Of a DNA stretch of 64,000 bases, positions 61,546 through 64,000 are shown in pieces. The position numbers were made by a program, and so were the translations under genes. Source of the stretch: Actinotalea sp. JY-7876 (lineage in GTDB: Bacteria; Actinomycetota; Actinomycetes; Actinomycetales; Cellulomonadaceae); contig NZ_CP059493.1 in assembly GCF_014042015.1 (NCBI RefSeq), positions 62,001 through 126,000 of the forward strand, in the 5' to 3' direction. Numbering within the stretch: the first letter of the stretch is position 1; every line of letters begins with the position of its first letter. The notes under the pieces were generated by a model. It did not search any database and had not been told where the DNA came from. It saw only the letters and a program-made list of their open reading frames with translations.

Positions 61546-63021
61546 TCAGCGCGCGGACGCGGGCCGTTCGACGTCCTGCGCCTGCTCGAGGTCCGCGGCC
61601 GGGCGGTCGCGGGGCATGGCGAGCGAGGCGGCCGCCGTGAGCGCCGCGACGACGGCGACGGCGACGAACACGCCCGTGGCCGCGCTGCCGAAGCGCTCCG
61701 GGTCCGAGAAGGCGTCGGTCCCGCGCATCGCGGCGTTGACGAGCGCGCCGAGCGCCGCGATGCCCACCGCGCTGCCCATCGACCGCGCGAACATGTTCGC
61801 GCCCGTGACCACGCCGCGCTCGCCCCACCCGACGCTCGACTGCGCCGCGATGAGCGACGGCGCGGCGACCAGGCCCATGCCCAGCCCGATGACGAAGCAG
61901 CACGCCGCCACCACGGGGATGGACGGCTCGGCGGAGAGCACCGCGAGCGCGGACGTGCTGAGGACGACGACGGCGATCCCGATCAGCACGGTCGTCCGGA
62001 ACCCGAGGCGCAGGTACAGCCGCCCGGCCTGCGACGCGGCGATCGGCCACCCCAGCGTGAGCGCGGCCAGCGTCAGCCCGGACACCAGGGGGGAGACGCC
62101 GAGCAGCGCCTCCAGCCACGTCGGCACGTACGACGTGAGCCCGATGAGGATGACGCCCACGCCGACGCCGACCAGCGCGGTGGTCGCGAGCAGGCGGCGC
62201 GAGAGCACCCACAGCGGGAGCACCGGCTCGGCCGCGCGCCGTTCGACCAGCACGAAGCCGACGAGCATCACCACGGCGGCCGTGATCGAGGCGATGCTCT
62301 GCGGGGACGACCACTCCCACGCGTTGCCGCCCTCGAGCAGCGCCAGGATCAGCAGCGTGGAGCCGATCGACAGCAGCGCGCCCCCCGCCCAGTCGATGCG
62401 GTGGCGCTGCCTCTCGACGGTCTCGTGCAGGTGACGGACCAGCAGCCACGCGGCGAGCAGGCACAGCGGGATGTTGACCCAGAAGATCCAGGTCCAGTCG
62501 AGGAACTCCGAGAAGACGCCACCGAGGGTCGGTCCCACGACGCTCGACAGGGCCCACACGCTCGCGATGTAGCCCTGAGCCTTGGCGCGCTCGGCCACCG
62601 TGTAGATGTCGCCCGCGATGGTGATCGCCATGGGCTGGACGGCGCCGGCGCCGAGGCCCTGGATCGCACGGAACGCGATGAGCGCCGGCATCGACCAGGC
62701 GAACCCGCAGAGCACCGACCCGAGCAGGAAGAGCCCGATGCCGATGAGGATCACCGGCTTGCGGCCGATCGTGTCCGCGAGCTTGGAGTAGATCGGGACC
62801 GAGACGGCCTGGGTGAGCAGGTAGACCGAGAACAGCCAGGGGAAGGACGAGAACCCGCCGAGGTCCGCGACGATCGTCGGGACGGCGGTCGCGAGGATGG
62901 TCGCGTCGATCGCGACGAGCCCGGTCGTGACCATGATCGCCACGAGGATCGGGCCGCGGGTCGACCGGAAGCCGACGCCGTCGGCGGTCGTCCGGGTGGG
63001 CGTCGCGCGCTCGGTGGTCAC
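61546..63021 (-). CDS. Drug efflux transporter, MFS DHA2 (EmrB/QacA) family
   Basis: About 491 residues and 14 membrane helices. Typical motifs: LVAIDATILATAVPTIVADL in helix 1, the inter-helix motif SKLADTIGRKPVILIGIGLF, RAIQGLGAGAVQPMAITIAG and GPTLGGVFSEFLDWTWIFWV (motif C region). GTG 63021 is chosen; GTG 63036 would add five residues. It probably exports toxic compounds by proton antiport. The substrate is unknown and no regulator is adjacent. Confidence 0.92.
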   Translation of the reverse strand: MTTERATPTRTTADGVGFRSTRGPILVAIMVTTGLVAIDATILATAVPTIVADLGGFSSFPWLFSVYLLTQAVSVPIYSKLADTIGRKPVILIGIGLFLLGSVLCGFAWSMPALIAFRAIQGLGAGAVQPMAITIAGDIYTVAERAKAQGYIASVWALSSVVGPTLGGVFSEFLDWTWIFWVNIPLCLLAAWLLVRHLHETVERQRHRIDWAGGALLSIGSTLLILALLEGGNAWEWSSPQSIASITAAVVMLVGFVLVERRAAEPVLPLWVLSRRLLATTALVGVGVGVILIGLTSYVPTWLEALLGVSPLVSGLTLAALTLGWPIAASQAGRLYLRLGFRTTVLIGIAVVVLSTSALAVLSAEPSIPVVAACCFVIGLGMGLVAAPSLIAAQSSVGWGERGVVTGANMFARSMGSAVGIAALGALVNAAMRGTDAFSDPERFGSAATGVFVAVAVVAALTAAASLAMPRDRPAADLEQAQDVERPASAR

Positions 63022-63102
63022 GTGGCACGACAACACACCGTCGCACCGCGCGCATTCCGGGCGCGGGCGCCGATCACGTCGCCGGGACGCGACCGGCCGT
63101 CC

Positions 63103-63666
63103 TCACGGCCGCGGGGCGAGCGGGTGCTCGACCCGGTGCATCTCCCGCATCCCCTCGACGGCAGCCCAGATGTCCATCGCCACGTTCCCGCACTCGTCGG
63201 TCGGCTCCGTCGCGAGCACCGCGCGACCGTCCGCGTCGACCAGCCAGAACGCCGGCGTGGGGAAGGCCAGCTCGCAGTCGGGGTTGGCCGGCTGCAGGAC
63301 GCGTGAGGGGCGGCGGAGCTGGGCGAGCACCGGTCCGACGTCGCCCTCGAACCAGACCTCGTTCATCGTCAGCGCCGCGACCTCGCCGTCCGTCACCGTC
63401 GCCTCGAGGTCGCACACGACCACGTGGACCGGGGTGAAGCCGCCCGGGACCGACCCGGGCGTCGACGCGTCCACCGGCCCGTACGCCTCGATCTCCTCGT
63501 AGAAGATGGTCCACGGGTCGAGGGCGCCGGAGGTGAGGCACGACGCGGCGCCCGCCACCGGCGAGGGCGGCGGGGGTCGGGACCAGGTGGAGGCGATCAC
63601 GGCGACGGCCGCCACGGCGACCAGCACGAGGACGCCCGCGAACACCATTGCGGCACGACGGCTCAT
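63103..63666 (-). CDS. Membrane-anchored hypothetical protein
   Basis: ATG 63666, with GGGAGGGGG upstream, gives 187 residues: MSRRAAMVFAGVLVLVAVAA forms a single N-terminal membrane anchor, then a soluble exported domain with four Cys (ASCLTSGALDPWTIFYEEIE, VVVCDLEATVTDGEVAALTM, NPDCELAFPTPAFWLVDADG, EPTDECGNVAMDIWAAVEGM) that could form disulphides. No family recognised. Confidence 0.6.
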   Translation of the reverse strand: MSRRAAMVFAGVLVLVAVAAVAVIASTWSRPPPPSPVAGAASCLTSGALDPWTIFYEEIEAYGPVDASTPGSVPGGFTPVHVVVCDLEATVTDGEVAALTMNEVWFEGDVGPVLAQLRRPSRVLQPANPDCELAFPTPAFWLVDADGRAVLATEPTDECGNVAMDIWAAVEGMREMHRVEHPLAPRP

Positions 63667-63781
63667 CGTCGGCCCCCTCCCGGCGGCCGCGCGCCGGCCG
63701 TCGCTCCGTGCATCGGCGCGGCCGGTGGCCGACATGATCACCGGGCCCGGGCATCACCCGGTTGCCCGCTCAGCCGCGCGC

Positions 63782-64000
63782 TCAGGCGACCGCTCCGGGG
63801 CCTTCCCCGAGGCCGCTCGCTCGCCGGACCTCGCGCCCGACCGCGGTGCGCACCGCCTCCTCGCTGCCGATCACCCTGACGGTCTCGCGGGCGCGGGTGG
63901 CCGCCGTGTAGAGCAGCTGGCGTGTGAGCAGGGGCGACGTCGCGGGAGGCAGGAGCAGCGAGACGCGCGCGAACTGGCTGCCCTGCGCCCGGTGCACCGT
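63782..64000 (-). CDS. recD: RecD-like exodeoxyribonuclease V alpha subunit, C-terminal part
   Basis: The frame stays open to the window edge (TVHRAQGSQFARVSLLLPPA), so only the last 72 codons are visible. TVHRAQGSQF and SPLLTRQLLYTAATRARETV match the C-terminal helicase motifs (V and VI) of RecD/RecD2 superfamily-1B helicases. It unwinds DNA ends in RecBCD or acts alone as RecD2; which one cannot be told from this fragment. Confidence 0.88.
   Translation of the reverse strand, partial: TVHRAQGSQFARVSLLLPPATSPLLTRQLLYTAATRARETVRVIGSEEAVRTAVGREVRRASGLGEGPGAVA

Overview
The window is very GC-rich DNA with dense gene packing, many GTG starts, ATGA/GTGA stop-start overlaps and several apparently leaderless promoters. 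Together with flagellar export, CsrA, chemotaxis and a family 3 glycosidase, this points to a motile, plant-polymer-degrading actinobacterium, most likely Cellulomonas or a close relative. The genus is an inference from gene content, not a sequence match.

Region 1 (1-12.35 kb) is the end of a flagellar/chemotaxis locus: the FlhA C-terminus, an FlhF-like protein that has lost its GTPase motifs, CsrA, CheA with a duplicated CheW domain, CheW, one chemoreceptor, CheB, CheR, and two CheY genes each followed by a CheX-like phosphatase. A convergent M15 peptidase follows. Three sites of the form CTCA-N16-(G/A)CCGAT precede cheA, cheB and the peptidase and look like promoters for the flagellar sigma factor FliA. 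A cyclic-di-GMP-I riboswitch then precedes a 49-codon ORF of unknown function.

Region 2 (12.4-17.5 kb) holds a large lipoprotein and a 600-bp intergenic stretch containing nested palindromes, a good promoter, a 12-codon ORF and strong RNA secondary structure with no downstream gene (candidate small RNA). A membrane protein, a low-molecular-weight tyrosine phosphatase, a zinc-ribbon protein and an aminotransferase follow.

Region 3 (17.5-29.6 kb) has a tandem glycine riboswitch feeding gcvP-gcvT-gcvH, then small accessory and housekeeping genes: LuxR-type regulator, GIY-YIG-like protein, Nudix hydrolase, two VOC proteins, SRPBCC protein, PQQ-type sugar dehydrogenase, an SDR with a divergent XRE regulator, and 3-methyladenine glycosylase.

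Region 4 (29.6-48.2 kb) carries the HrpA helicase, SoxR, and a split transketolase whose promoter has the same SoxR box as soxR itself. It continues with a universal stress protein, a YbaK deacylase, a STAS protein, an S9 peptidase, a small XRE regulator with a large palindromic operator, a YeiH exporter and the SbcD-SbcC nuclease.

Region 5 (48.2-64 kb) starts with an intergenic repeat block (20-bp tandem repeats and three copies of a 54-bp hairpin in a 145-bp unit). It continues with an LmeA-like protein, purine nucleoside phosphorylase, orphan antitoxin-like protein, GH3 beta-glucosidase, flotillin-NfeD pair, SDR plus acyl-CoA-ligase pair, glucose-6-phosphate dehydrogenase, a DUF4190-type membrane protein, a drug-efflux transporter and the C-terminus of RecD.
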